47,832 bases of DNA, from positions 1 to 47,832 of the forward strand of contig JBOFCO010000204.1 of assembly GCA_051646105.1 (NCBI GenBank), written 5' to 3'. Of the stretch, positions 8,519 through 16,611 are shown one piece after another (within the stretch, counting starts at the first letter, position 1; every line of letters starts with the position of its first letter). Made by a program: the position numbers and the translations under genes. This stretch comes from JBOFCO01 sp051646105 (GTDB taxonomy: Bacteria; Pseudomonadota; Alphaproteobacteria; Rhodobacterales; Rhodobacteraceae). A model generated the notes under the pieces. The model did not search any database. It saw only the letters and a list, made by a program, of their open reading frames with translations, and had not been told where the DNA came from.

Positions 8519-9211
8519 ATGACGATTGCACTTGATGCCGCTGCCATCAATATGTTTGCCGCACTGGCTTGCGGGGCACTGATCGGTTCGGAACGGCAGG
8601 TACGCCAGCGAATGGCGGGGCTGCGCACCAATGCGCTGGTTGCGCTTGGCGCGGCGGCCTTCGTGATTTTCTCGCAGCTTTTCCCGGATGAGGTCAGCCC
8701 GACGCGCGTTGCGGCACAGGTGGTTTCCGGCATCGGTTTTCTTGGCGCTGGCATCATTTTCCGGGATGGATTCAACGTCCATGGGCTGAACACGGCTGCA
8801 ACGCTGTGGTGTTCGGCTGCGGTGGGATTGATGGCCGGGGCAGGTGCGCTGGCCTTTGCCGGAATGCTGACCGGAATGGTGGTTTTCGTTAACCTGGGGC
8901 TGCGCCCGCTGGTGAAATGGCTGAAACGCCACACAAGGGCAGGCGTGCCGGTCCTGCGGCAGTTCCGCATCACGTTGGTCTGTCCGCCGGAAATGGAGGG
9001 CGAGGTTCGCGCGCTTTTGCTGCGAACACTGGCGGGCAGCGGAGCGAACCTTGCGTCTGTCACGGCGGCACCAGAAGGTGCGGCACTGGTGCTGACGGCG
9101 CAGTTTGGCGCCGAAGCGATCAGCGATCAGGGAATCGATGCCATCTTGCAGCGCCTTGCTGCCGAGCCTGGTTTGCTGCGTGCGGAATGCCATCCGGCGG
9201 ATGAGGTCTAA
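8519..9211 (+). CDS. MgtC/SapB-family membrane protein
   Basis: A 230-residue protein. The N-terminal membrane domain has about five spans and carries the family hallmarks GLRTNALVALGAA (34-46) and GIGFLGAGIIF (71-81). A soluble C-terminal ACT-like domain (about 145-230) follows. MgtC proteins aid growth at low magnesium and modulate the F-type ATPase in pathogens; the role in free-living alphaproteobacteria is unclear. Single gene with about 70 bp upstream. Confidence 0.87.
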   Translation: MTIALDAAAINMFAALACGALIGSERQVRQRMAGLRTNALVALGAAAFVIFSQLFPDEVSPTRVAAQVVSGIGFLGAGIIFRDGFNVHGLNTAATLWCSAAVGLMAGAGALAFAGMLTGMVVFVNLGLRPLVKWLKRHTRAGVPVLRQFRITLVCPPEMEGEVRALLLRTLAGSGANLASVTAAPEGAALVLTAQFGAEAISDQGIDAILQRLAAEPGLLRAECHPADEV

Positions 9212-9330
9212 TCGACTCCGTTGCCGTTTTTCGCTTACCATTTCGGATGGAGTGTTTTCTGGCGGCATTCTTCTTGCCCGGAATTAAGGTGATGGTAGAC
9301 AAGACCGCGCACCGGGGGTAAAAGATCACC

Positions 9331-9342
9331 GTTAGCGCTAAC
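9331..9342 (+). promoter_or_regulatory. CceR-like operator upstream of zwf
   Basis: GTTAGCGCTAAC is a perfect 12-bp palindrome located 32 bp before the zwf start. The same sequence lies before edd (34479) and, with one mismatch, before eda (26566). This is typical of a LacI-family site; the likely regulator is the CceR type, which in Rhodobacter controls Entner-Doudoroff genes. The regulator gene is not in the window. Confidence 0.75.
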
Positions 9343-9374
9343 ATTTGCCTTAGCTGCTTAAGACGAGGGTCATC

Positions 9375-10844
9375 ATGGTATCGCGCGTCATTCCGGTCGA
9401 AGCTTTCGATCTGGTGATTTTCGGGGCAACAGGGGACCTGTCGCGGCGCAAGATTCTGCCGGGACTATATCGCCGTTTTCTCAGCGGCCAGATGCCAGAG
9501 GATGCGCGGATCATCGGCGCCGCCAGGGCAGAGCTGGACGATGCCGGGTTCCGCGTGCAGGCAGAGGCCGCAATCAGGGAATTTGTCGCGCCAGCCAAGC
9601 AGGATGACGACTGTATCGCACGGTTTCTGACCCGCCTGCATTATGTGCCGATCGACGCGCAGGGCACAGGCGGCTGGAAACAGCTGGCCAAACTGATCCG
9701 CAAGGATGTGGTGACCGCTTTCTATTTCTCGGTCGCGCCGACGCTGTTCGGCGATCTTGCCGAGCGGCTGCATACCCACGGCATCGCGACCGCCGGAAGC
9801 CGCATCGTCGTCGAGAAACCCTTCGGCCGGGATCTTGCATCCGCCAAGGCCCTGAATGCCGTTCTGGCCGCGCATTTCCACGAACACCAGATTTACCGGA
9901 TCGACCATTATCTGGGCAAGGAAACGGTGCAGAACCTGATGGCGGTGCGCTTCGCCAACATCCTGTTCGAGCCGCTGTGGAAAGCCGAATACGTCGATCA
10001 TGTGCAGATAACCGTAGCCGAAACCGTGGGCGTCGGCGGGCGCGGCAGCTATTACGACAAGTCCGGCGCGATGCGGGACATGATCCAGAACCATCTGATG
10101 CAGCTTCTTTGCCTGATAGCGATGGAAGCGCCCTATAAGTTCGACCCCGACGCCGTGCGCGACGAAAAGCTGAAGGTGATCCGCGCGCTGGAACCCGTTT
10201 CCCCCGAAAACATCGTGCGTGGGCAATACCTTGGACACAAGCGCGCCGATGGCACCGGTGTTCCGTCCTATATTCAGGATTCCGAAAATCCCGACAGCCG
10301 CACCGAAAGCTTCATCGCCATGAAGGTGGAGATTTCGAACTGGCGCTGGAAGGGCACGCCTTTCTACATCCGAACCGGCAAGAAGCTGAAGGCGCGGGCA
10401 TCCGAAATCGCCATCGTCTTCAAGGAACCCCCGCATTCTATCTTTGGCGATGCCGAGGGCTGGCGGGAAAACGTGCTGGCGATCCGTCTGCAACCGAACG
10501 AAGGCATGAACCTGTCGGTGATGATAAAAGAGCCAGGTCCGGGCGGTATGCGGCTGACATCGGTTCCGCTGGACATGTCCTTTGCCGAGGCGCTGGGGGA
10601 AGATGGCGCGGATATTCCGGATGCCTATGAACGGCTGATCATGGATGTGATCCGCGGCAACCAGACGCTGTTCATGCGCGGGGACGAGGTCGAGGCTGCA
10701 TGGGCCTGGGCCGATCCGATCATCAAGGGCTGGGAAACCCGTGGCGACAAGCCGAAGCAATACGATGCCGGGTCGTCGGGGCCAGAGGATGCATTGATGC
10801 TGCTGCACCGCGACGGACGTCGCTGGCGGGATATCAAGGAATGA
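9375..10844 (+). CDS. zwf: Glucose-6-phosphate 1-dehydrogenase
   Basis: Oxidises glucose-6-phosphate to 6-phosphogluconolactone with NADP+, the first step of the Entner-Doudoroff and oxidative pentose phosphate routes. The 489-residue protein has the nucleotide motif GATGDLSRR (17-25), the EKPFGRDL segment and the active-site signature D177HYLGKE183. The length is normal. GAGGG lies 6-10 bp before the ATG. First gene of zwf-pgl-pgi, overlapping pgl by ATGA. The palindrome at 9331 implies repression or activation by a LacI-type sugar-phosphate sensor. Confidence 0.97.
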   Translation: MVSRVIPVEAFDLVIFGATGDLSRRKILPGLYRRFLSGQMPEDARIIGAARAELDDAGFRVQAEAAIREFVAPAKQDDDCIARFLTRLHYVPIDAQGTGGWKQLAKLIRKDVVTAFYFSVAPTLFGDLAERLHTHGIATAGSRIVVEKPFGRDLASAKALNAVLAAHFHEHQIYRIDHYLGKETVQNLMAVRFANILFEPLWKAEYVDHVQITVAETVGVGGRGSYYDKSGAMRDMIQNHLMQLLCLIAMEAPYKFDPDAVRDEKLKVIRALEPVSPENIVRGQYLGHKRADGTGVPSYIQDSENPDSRTESFIAMKVEISNWRWKGTPFYIRTGKKLKARASEIAIVFKEPPHSIFGDAEGWRENVLAIRLQPNEGMNLSVMIKEPGPGGMRLTSVPLDMSFAEALGEDGADIPDAYERLIMDVIRGNQTLFMRGDEVEAAWAWADPIIKGWETRGDKPKQYDAGSSGPEDALMLLHRDGRRWRDIKE

Positions 10845-11512
10845 AATTCGTCGAATATCCCGACCGCGATCTGCTGATGATGGGTCTGGCCGATCAACTG
10901 GCCAGTGACCTGCGCATGGCCTTGCAGACAGGCGGACGGGCGACGTTTTCCGTGCCGGGCGGCACCACGCCGGGACCGGTGTTTGATATCCTGTCCGGTC
11001 TGCCGCTGGACTGGGACCGGATCACGGTGCTGCTGAACGACGAACGCTGGGTTCCGGAAAGCTCTGACCGCTCCAACGCGCGGCTGCTCAGGCAGCGGTT
11101 GTTGCGGGGCAGGGCAGGTGCTGCGCAATTCCTGCCGCTCTATGCAGCCGCCGACCGGCCCGAGGATGTTCTCGACAGGGTGAGTGCGGTGGTGGAGCCG
11201 CATCTGCCCATCTCGGTTCTGCTGCTGGGCATGGGCGCGGACATGCATACCGCCAGCCTGTTCCCCGGCGCCGACCGTCTGGGCGATGCGCTGGCCCCCG
11301 ATGCGCCCGCGCTGATGGCGCTGCGGTCCGCAGCGGCGGGGGAACCGCGCATCACCCTGTCCGCGCGCGTGCTTTCCGCCGCCATGGCCACGCATATCCT
11401 GATCACGGGCGCTGAAAAACGCGCGGCGCTGGAACGTGCAAAGGGGCTTGCCCCGATGGAAGCGCCCGTGCAAGTGGTGCTTGCCAATGCCACGGTGCAT
11501 TGGGCGGCCTGA
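10841..11512 (+). CDS. pgl: 6-phosphogluconolactonase
   Basis: Hydrolyses 6-phosphogluconolactone to 6-phosphogluconate. The 223-residue protein shows the family motifs SVPGGTTPGPVF near 41-52, LLNDERWVP near 64-72 and the GMGADMHTASLFPG loop near 132-145 (canonical GxGxDGHxASLFPG, with Met in place of Gly before His). The ATG at 10841 overlaps the zwf stop. pgi follows after 42 bp. Confidence 0.93.
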   Translation: MKFVEYPDRDLLMMGLADQLASDLRMALQTGGRATFSVPGGTTPGPVFDILSGLPLDWDRITVLLNDERWVPESSDRSNARLLRQRLLRGRAGAAQFLPLYAAADRPEDVLDRVSAVVEPHLPISVLLLGMGADMHTASLFPGADRLGDALAPDAPALMALRSAAAGEPRITLSARVLSAAMATHILITGAEKRAALERAKGLAPMEAPVQVVLANATVHWAA

Positions 11513-11554
11513 CGGCCCGCCATGGTTTGTTGATCTACAGGAAAGGTTTCCAAA

Positions 11555-13162
11555 ATGACGATCTGGCAGCAGCTTTCCGATCATCACGCCGCCAACGGCA
11601 ATCGCCACATGCTTGATCTGTTTGCCGCTGACCCGGCGCGGGCAGAGGATTTTTCGGCCCTGCTTGGCGACATGCGCTTTGACTATTCAAAGACGAACAT
11701 CGACGACAAGGCCCGCGACCTGCTGCTTGCGCTGGCCGAAGGTGCCAATGTGGCCAGCCGGTGCGAGGCGATGTTTTCCGGTGCGAAGATCAATGAAACC
11801 GAAGGCCGCGCCGTGCTGCATACCGCGCTACGCAATCTGGATGCCTCGGTCACAGTCGACGGCCGCGACGTGATGCCGGATGTGCGCGCCACCTATGCCC
11901 GGATGCAGGCCTTTGCCGATGATGTGCGCGCCGGTCGGTTCAAGGGGCAGGGCGGCAAGATCACGGATGTGGTGAATATCGGCATCGGAGGGTCCGATCT
12001 TGGCCCGGCGATGGCCTGCATCGCACTGTCGCCCTATGCCGAAGGGCCGCGCGCGCATTTCGTGTCGAACGTCGATGGCGCGCATGTCCATGACGTTCTG
12101 GCGGGCCTGAATCCGGAAACCACGCTGGTCATCGTGGCATCGAAGACCTTTACCACAATCGAAACGATGACCAATGCAGAAACCGCCCGCAAGTGGATGG
12201 CGGCAAAGGTAAAAAACCCCGCGGCGCAGTTCGCGGCGCTGTCCACCGCCGCCGACAGGACTGCCGCCTTTGGCATCGATGCTTCCCGCGTCTTCGGGTT
12301 CGAGGATTGGGTGGGCGGGCGCTATTCGATGTGGGGGCCGATTGGGCTTTCCCTGATGATCGCTGTGGGGCCGGTCAACTTTGCAGAGTTTCTGGCCGGC
12401 GGGGCCGAGATGGACGCGCATTTCCGCAGTGCACCTTTCGCACAGAACCTGCCGGTGCTGCTGGCGCTGGTCGGTATCTGGCACAACCAGATCTGCGGCC
12501 ATGCCACCCGCGCCGTGCTGCCATATGACCAACGCCTGTCGCGCCTGCCTGCCTATCTTCAGCAACTGGAGATGGAGAGCAATGGCAAGCGCGTGGCGAT
12601 GGATGGCAGCGATCTGACGATGAATTCCGGCCCGGTGGTCTGGGGCGAGCCCGGCACCAACGGTCAGCACGCCTTCTATCAGCTGATCCATCAGGGCACG
12701 CGCGTGGTGCCGTGCGAGTTTCTACTGGCGGCAAAGGGGCATGAAACCGATCTGGCGCATCAGCACACATTGCTGGCCGCGAACTGCCTTGCGCAGTCCG
12801 AAGCGCTGCTGCGTGGCCGTTCGCTTACGGAAGCAAGCGCCATCATGGCGAAAAAGGGCCTGAGCGGCGCGGAGCTGGACCGGCAGGCGCGGCACAGGGT
12901 TTTCCCGGGGAACCGTCCGTCGACCACGCTGATCTATGAAAAGCTGACCCCGCGCACGTTTGGCCGGATCATTGCGCTGTACGAACACCGCGTGTTTGTC
13001 GAAGGCGTGATCCTTGGCATCAATTCCTATGACCAGTGGGGTGTTGAGCTGGGCAAGGAACTGGCGCTGGCACTGCAGCCCGTCCTTGAAGGCAAGGACG
13101 CAGGCGAAGGCAAGGACGGATCGACCCTGTCGCTGGCGCGCTATATCCGCGAAACGCCCTGA
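11555..13162 (+). CDS. pgi: Glucose-6-phosphate isomerase
   Basis: Interconverts glucose-6-phosphate and fructose-6-phosphate. The 535-residue protein carries the first PGI signature GGRYSMWGPIGLSLMIA (starting at residue 254), the catalytic-glutamate region LEMESNGKRV, and the second signature GINSYDQWGVELGK near the C-terminus. In organisms lacking phosphofructokinase, it feeds fructose-6-phosphate and recycled triose carbon back to zwf, which fits its place in this operon. The spacing from pgl (42 bp) and the AGGAAAGG ribosome binding site indicate the same transcript. Confidence 0.96.
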   Translation: MTIWQQLSDHHAANGNRHMLDLFAADPARAEDFSALLGDMRFDYSKTNIDDKARDLLLALAEGANVASRCEAMFSGAKINETEGRAVLHTALRNLDASVTVDGRDVMPDVRATYARMQAFADDVRAGRFKGQGGKITDVVNIGIGGSDLGPAMACIALSPYAEGPRAHFVSNVDGAHVHDVLAGLNPETTLVIVASKTFTTIETMTNAETARKWMAAKVKNPAAQFAALSTAADRTAAFGIDASRVFGFEDWVGGRYSMWGPIGLSLMIAVGPVNFAEFLAGGAEMDAHFRSAPFAQNLPVLLALVGIWHNQICGHATRAVLPYDQRLSRLPAYLQQLEMESNGKRVAMDGSDLTMNSGPVVWGEPGTNGQHAFYQLIHQGTRVVPCEFLLAAKGHETDLAHQHTLLAANCLAQSEALLRGRSLTEASAIMAKKGLSGAELDRQARHRVFPGNRPSTTLIYEKLTPRTFGRIIALYEHRVFVEGVILGINSYDQWGVELGKELALALQPVLEGKDAGEGKDGSTLSLARYIRETP

Positions 13163-13196
13163 TACCCGCCGCCCCGCCATTGCGGGGCGATCAGGG
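13157..13196 (+). terminator. Terminator-like hairpin after pgi
   Basis: An inner stem CGCCCCGC (13170-13177) pairs with GCGGGGCG (13182-13189) around CATT. An outer stem CCCTGAT (13157-13163) pairs with ATCAGGG (13190-13196). Only a short T-rich tail follows (TCTTTA). It sits between convergent pgi and the CsbD-like gene and may serve both strands. Confidence 0.6.
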
Positions 13197-13209
13197 TCTT
13201 TATGCCGGT

Positions 13210-13536
13210 CTATTCATCGTTCCCGTCGTCGCCAAAACGGGCATCGTCGTCATATTCGTCCTCGCCATCCGGGACGTATTTCGATGAATTTGACAGCGAA
13301 TGATTGTCGTGGCGGCTGTCCATGACAATATCGGCGGGCACCTCGCCCGCCAGCCATTCGCGGATTTCCTCGGTCGCTTCCAAGGGTGTCTGCTCGGTCA
13401 GCCGGGCGATATAGGCGACAAACGCGCGCTGGTCGCCGTCGATTTCGTAAAGCTCGTCCTCATCGACATCCGACCAGCGATCCGCGATCGCTTCGAAAAA
13501 GGCGGGCCAGTTTTCCGCGACGTGGTGCCATTTCAT
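13210..13536 (-). CDS. CsbD-like small acidic protein
   Basis: A 108-residue acidic protein. Its first 70 residues resemble CsbD-type stress proteins (MKWHHVAENWPAFFEAIADRW, then a DELYEIDGDQ segment and an amphipathic helix). The tail is rich in Asp/Glu (GEDEYDDDARFGDDGNDE). The ATG at 13536 is chosen because AGGAGGG lies 8 bases upstream; the longer reading to 13647 would run into the entericidin gene. CsbD proteins are stress-induced but have no known biochemical activity. The assignment is by resemblance only. Confidence 0.65.
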   Translation of the reverse strand: MKWHHVAENWPAFFEAIADRWSDVDEDELYEIDGDQRAFVAYIARLTEQTPLEATEEIREWLAGEVPADIVMDSRHDNHSLSNSSKYVPDGEDEYDDDARFGDDGNDE

Positions 13537-13570
13537 GTCTTCGACCCTCCTGTTCCGGTCCGCTGATGGA

Positions 13571-13684
13571 TCAGAACCGTTCCTGTGTCGCGCGGGCCGA
13601 ACCGGAAATATCCTCGCCAATTCCCGCAACGGTGTTGCAGGCGGCAAGCATCGACACGACGGCCAGCAGCATCAGTTTCTTCAT
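13571..13684 (-). CDS. Entericidin A/B-type small lipoprotein (37 aa)
   Basis: A 37-residue protein: positive start MKKLMLL, hydrophobic core and lipobox LAAC (Cys16), followed by NTVAGIGEDISGSARA, the typical entericidin tail. AAAGGA lies just before the ATG. Entericidins are small membrane lipoproteins induced in stationary phase or by osmotic stress and linked to cell lysis balance. It lies 38 bp after the YejA-like gene and 34 bp before the CsbD-like gene, so the three may be cotranscribed. Too short for most gene callers. Confidence 0.85.
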   Translation of the reverse strand: MKKLMLLAVVSMLAACNTVAGIGEDISGSARATQERF

Positions 13685-13722
13685 GGTTTTCCTTTCCTGC
13701 ACAATCGCGCATTGGGTTGATT

Positions 13723-15534
13723 TCATTCGGCATACCACCAGACTTCCGGCATGAAGCCCGGCCAGTCGCCATATAGCGGAAGTCTTTCGGGATGGTGAAG
13801 CCTGCTTGAGTAGGCAATGCGCGACCGATCCGAATACCAGAACGGGATGACGTAGCGCCCGGTGGTCAGGATACGGTCAAGCGCCTGCACATTGACGGTG
13901 AATTCCTCCGGCGTGCGCGCACCGACCATGGCCTTGATGATTGCCTCGGCGGCGGGGGAATTCATCCCCATCCAGTTGCGTGTTCCAGGTTCCGTCACGC
14001 CGGCAGAGCCCCAATAAAGCATCTGCTCGTTCCCGGGCGACAGGGACATCGTGCGAATATAGGTCGTCATGTCGAAGTCGTAGCCGGTGGTGCGTTCCTT
14101 GTATTGCGCAGAATCAACGCTGGTCACTGTCACCGCAATCCCCAGACGCTTCAGCGATTCCACATAGATATCGATGATGGACTGCGTTTCCGCCGCCCCC
14201 GATGCGACCAGGATTTCAAAGGCGAAGGGTTCGCCTGCCGCGTTCTTCAGCACACCGTCCTGCACGGTCCAGCCTGCTTCCTCCAGCAGGGCGGCGGCTT
14301 TGCGAATACCGGCGCGGTTGGCCTCTGATCCATCCGAAACGGGCAGGGCGAAAGCGTCCATCACATCGACCGGCAAATCGGCGGCAAAGGGCTCCAGCAT
14401 GCCCTTGATCGTTGCGGATGCAGGGCCGTCGCCCATCGCCAGTGTCGAGTTGCAGAAATAGGAACAGATGCGTGGCTCTTTCCCGCCGTTCAGGGTCGTG
14501 TTGATGAATTCGAAGTTGAATGCCTCGGTCAGCGCCTGACGTACATGGATATCCTTGAAGATGTCCCGCCGCGTGTTGAACACCAGCCCGTTGATTCCCG
14601 AAGGCCGCTTGTGCGGGAATTCTTCCTTGATCACATCGCCCGATGCCACAGCGGGGAAATCATACTGACCTTCCCATTTCGCGGAATTGGTTTCCCGCCA
14701 GACAGAAATTTCGCCTGCCTTGAATGCTTCGAACACAACCCCCGCATCACCGAAATAGTCGTAGCGGATTTCATCAAAGTTGCTGGTGCCCTGGTTCACG
14801 GGCAAATCCTTGCCCCAATAGTCGGGGTTGCGTTTGAAGGTTATGAACCGCCCCGGTTCAACCTGATCGACCGTATAGGGGCCGCTTCCGATGGGGGCCT
14901 CCAGCGTGCTCTGGGTGAAGTCCTTGCCATCCCACTGCGCCTTTTTCAGGATCGGACGCAGGCCCATCAGCAGGGGCAGCTCACGGTCGGCCTCGGTGAA
15001 TGTAAAGCGCACGGAACGCGGACCGGTCGCCTCCATCTTTGCGACCTTTGCCCAGGCTGTCGCATAACGGGGTGCGCCTTCGGTTCCCAGTTTTTCCATC
15101 GACCACATCACGTCTTCGATCGTGACGGGGCTGCCATCAGAGAATCGGGCATTCTCACGCAGGGTAAATTCTACGTAACTGCGCGCGTCGTCAGTATCGA
15201 CCGATTCGGCCAGAAGCCCGTAAAGGGTGAATGGTTCATCGATTGATCGCGCCATGAGTGTTTCAACAGTATGGATTGGCAGGCCCCAGGGGGATTGTCC
15301 CGTGACAATGTATGGGTTGAGGGAATCGAAACTGCCGGATTCCCCAAACACGATGCGTCCCCCCTTCGGAGCCTCCGGATTTGCATAGGGAAGCGACACA
15401 AAATCAGGTGGCAGGGCCGGGTCGCCATACATAGCTATGCCGTGACTCGGTTCCGCAGCAGCGGAATTGCCAAGGGCAGCGCAGACGGCTGCGACGCCAA
15501 GAATGCGAAAGCGGGCGATGTGGGCGAAGGTCAT
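13723..15534 (-). CDS. YejA-like ABC transporter substrate-binding protein (SBP_bac_5)
   Basis: A 603-residue periplasmic oligopeptide-binding protein. A signal peptide (MTFAHIARFRILGVAAVCAA) is followed by cleavage near ...SAAA-EPSHG. YejA-type text follows: GDPALPPDFVSLPYANPEAPKGG near 37-59, GSFDSLNPYIVTG, and the SBP_bac_5 pattern FTLRENARFSDGSPVTIEDV near 128-147. It probably imports short peptides or peptide-like antibiotics. No permease or ATPase gene follows, unlike the usual yejABEF operon; an entericidin gene takes that place. The AGG next to the ATG is a weak ribosome binding site. Confidence 0.9.
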   Translation of the reverse strand: MTFAHIARFRILGVAAVCAALGNSAAAEPSHGIAMYGDPALPPDFVSLPYANPEAPKGGRIVFGESGSFDSLNPYIVTGQSPWGLPIHTVETLMARSIDEPFTLYGLLAESVDTDDARSYVEFTLRENARFSDGSPVTIEDVMWSMEKLGTEGAPRYATAWAKVAKMEATGPRSVRFTFTEADRELPLLMGLRPILKKAQWDGKDFTQSTLEAPIGSGPYTVDQVEPGRFITFKRNPDYWGKDLPVNQGTSNFDEIRYDYFGDAGVVFEAFKAGEISVWRETNSAKWEGQYDFPAVASGDVIKEEFPHKRPSGINGLVFNTRRDIFKDIHVRQALTEAFNFEFINTTLNGGKEPRICSYFCNSTLAMGDGPASATIKGMLEPFAADLPVDVMDAFALPVSDGSEANRAGIRKAAALLEEAGWTVQDGVLKNAAGEPFAFEILVASGAAETQSIIDIYVESLKRLGIAVTVTSVDSAQYKERTTGYDFDMTTYIRTMSLSPGNEQMLYWGSAGVTEPGTRNWMGMNSPAAEAIIKAMVGARTPEEFTVNVQALDRILTTGRYVIPFWYSDRSRIAYSSRLHHPERLPLYGDWPGFMPEVWWYAE

Positions 15535-15613
15535 CCTAGAAACAATCCTTGGTATTCTGGGCGATTACATGCCCAAGGCTAACCCTGCTTCCTTTCATTT
15601 TCAAACTTTTAGG

Positions 15614-15642
15614 TTGGAAGGCCGAAAGTCTGGGGGTATAAA
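15614..15642 (+). promoter_or_regulatory. Sigma-70-like promoter for the candidate small RNA
   Basis: TTGGAA (15614-15619), a 17-bp spacer, and TATAAA (15637-15642) make a plausible housekeeping promoter. A transcript would start near 15649, and a strong terminator ends it about 75 nt later with no reading frame in between. Confidence 0.5.
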
Positions 15643-15648
15643 GAATGC

Positions 15649-15723
15649 ACTGCTCGATAGGTTTCTTGCCTGTATGAAACCTGCCTCAACGACTTAACGC
15701 CCGCCTTGTGCGGGCGTTTTTTT
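15649..15723 (+). ncRNA. Candidate small RNA, about 75 nt
   Basis: Between the divergent yejA-like gene and bdhA lies a promoter-like pair, then AGGTTTC (15659-15665) pairing with GAAACCT (15676-15682) around a 10-nt loop, a single-stranded linker (GCCTCAACGACTT), and a rho-independent terminator at 15696-15723. Two hairpins, a free linker and a seven-T tail are the anatomy of a trans-acting small RNA. The alternative is a short attenuated leader of bdhA; however, bdhA has over 110 bp of its own upstream sequence after the terminator. I do not recognise the family. Confidence 0.5.
15696..15723 (+). terminator. Strong rho-independent terminator
   Basis: AACGCCCGC (15696-15704) pairs with GCGGGCGTT (15710-15718) around CTTGT. 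The run of seven T residues is 15717-15723. No protein gene on the plus strand ends upstream of it, which points to a non-coding transcript. Confidence 0.85.
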
Positions 15724-15837
15724 ATCTATGCGTTGGCGTAGGTTGCATGGCTGATGTGCCACAGCAATTTTGCTGCATCTGCACTGTATTTTCCGCACCT
15801 GCATCGTATACTGCCCGAAACAAGGCGGGAGAGAGCC

Positions 15838-16611
15838 ATGGATTTGAAGGGCAAGACAGCGATCGTGACCGGATCGAATTCGGGCATCGGGCTGGGCGTG
15901 GCGCGCGAACTGGCGCGTGCCGGCGCGGATGTGGTGCTGAACTCGTTCACCGACCGCGACGAAGATCACAGGCTTGCCGAGGACATCGGCCGCGAGTTTG
16001 GCGTGATAGCGCGCTATATCGCCGCCGACATGTCCAAGGGCGATCAGTGCCGGGCACTGGTGGAAAAGGCAGGTCGTTGCGACATCCTGGTGAACAATGC
16101 GGGCATCCAGCATGTCGCGCCGGTTCCGGATTTCCCGACCGAAAAATGGGACGCGATCATTGCCATCAATCTGTCCTCTGCCTTTCACACCACGGCTGCG
16201 GCGTTGCCGATGATGCGCAAGGCAGGGTGGGGCAGGGTGGTCAACATCGCCTCGGCCCATGGGCTGACGGCAAGCCCGTTCAAATCGGCCTATGTGGCAG
16301 CCAAGCACGGCATTGTCGGTTTTTCCAAGGTGGTGGCGCTGGAAACGGCGGAAGAACCCATCACCTGCAACGCCGTCTGCCCCGGCTATGTCCTGACCCC
16401 GCTGGTCGAGGCCCAGATCCCCGACCAGATGAAAACGCACAACATGGGGCGCGAGGACGTCATCAAGAAGGTCATGCTGGAACGCCAGCCCAGCCGCCAG
16501 TTCGCGACGGTGGAGCAATTGGGCGGAACCGTTGTGTTCCTGTGTTCGCCTGCCGCCGACCAGATCACCGGAACCACGATCAGCGTGGATGGAGGCTGGA
16601 CTGCGCTCTGA
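15838..16611 (+). CDS. bdhA: 3-hydroxybutyrate dehydrogenase
   Basis: Oxidises (R)-3-hydroxybutyrate to acetoacetate with NAD+, a step in the use of polyhydroxybutyrate. The 257-residue short-chain dehydrogenase has TGSNSGIG (11-18), NNAG (86-89), catalytic Ser139, Tyr152 and Lys156, and the subfamily end GTTISVDGGWTAL. GGGAGAGAG precedes the ATG at 15838. TGC-rich upstream sequence (TGCTGCATCTGCA near 15770) resembles the kind of site used by PhaR regulators, but no exact CTGC-N3-GCAG is present. The patatin gene overlaps its end. Confidence 0.92.
   Translation: MDLKGKTAIVTGSNSGIGLGVARELARAGADVVLNSFTDRDEDHRLAEDIGREFGVIARYIAADMSKGDQCRALVEKAGRCDILVNNAGIQHVAPVPDFPTEKWDAIIAINLSSAFHTTAAALPMMRKAGWGRVVNIASAHGLTASPFKSAYVAAKHGIVGFSKVVALETAEEPITCNAVCPGYVLTPLVEAQIPDQMKTHNMGREDVIKKVMLERQPSRQFATVEQLGGTVVFLCSPAADQITGTTISVDGGWTAL

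Noticed and set aside
9465..10808. 447-codon minus-strand frame opposite zwf
   Set aside because: Mirror frame of a high-GC gene; zwf is unambiguous.
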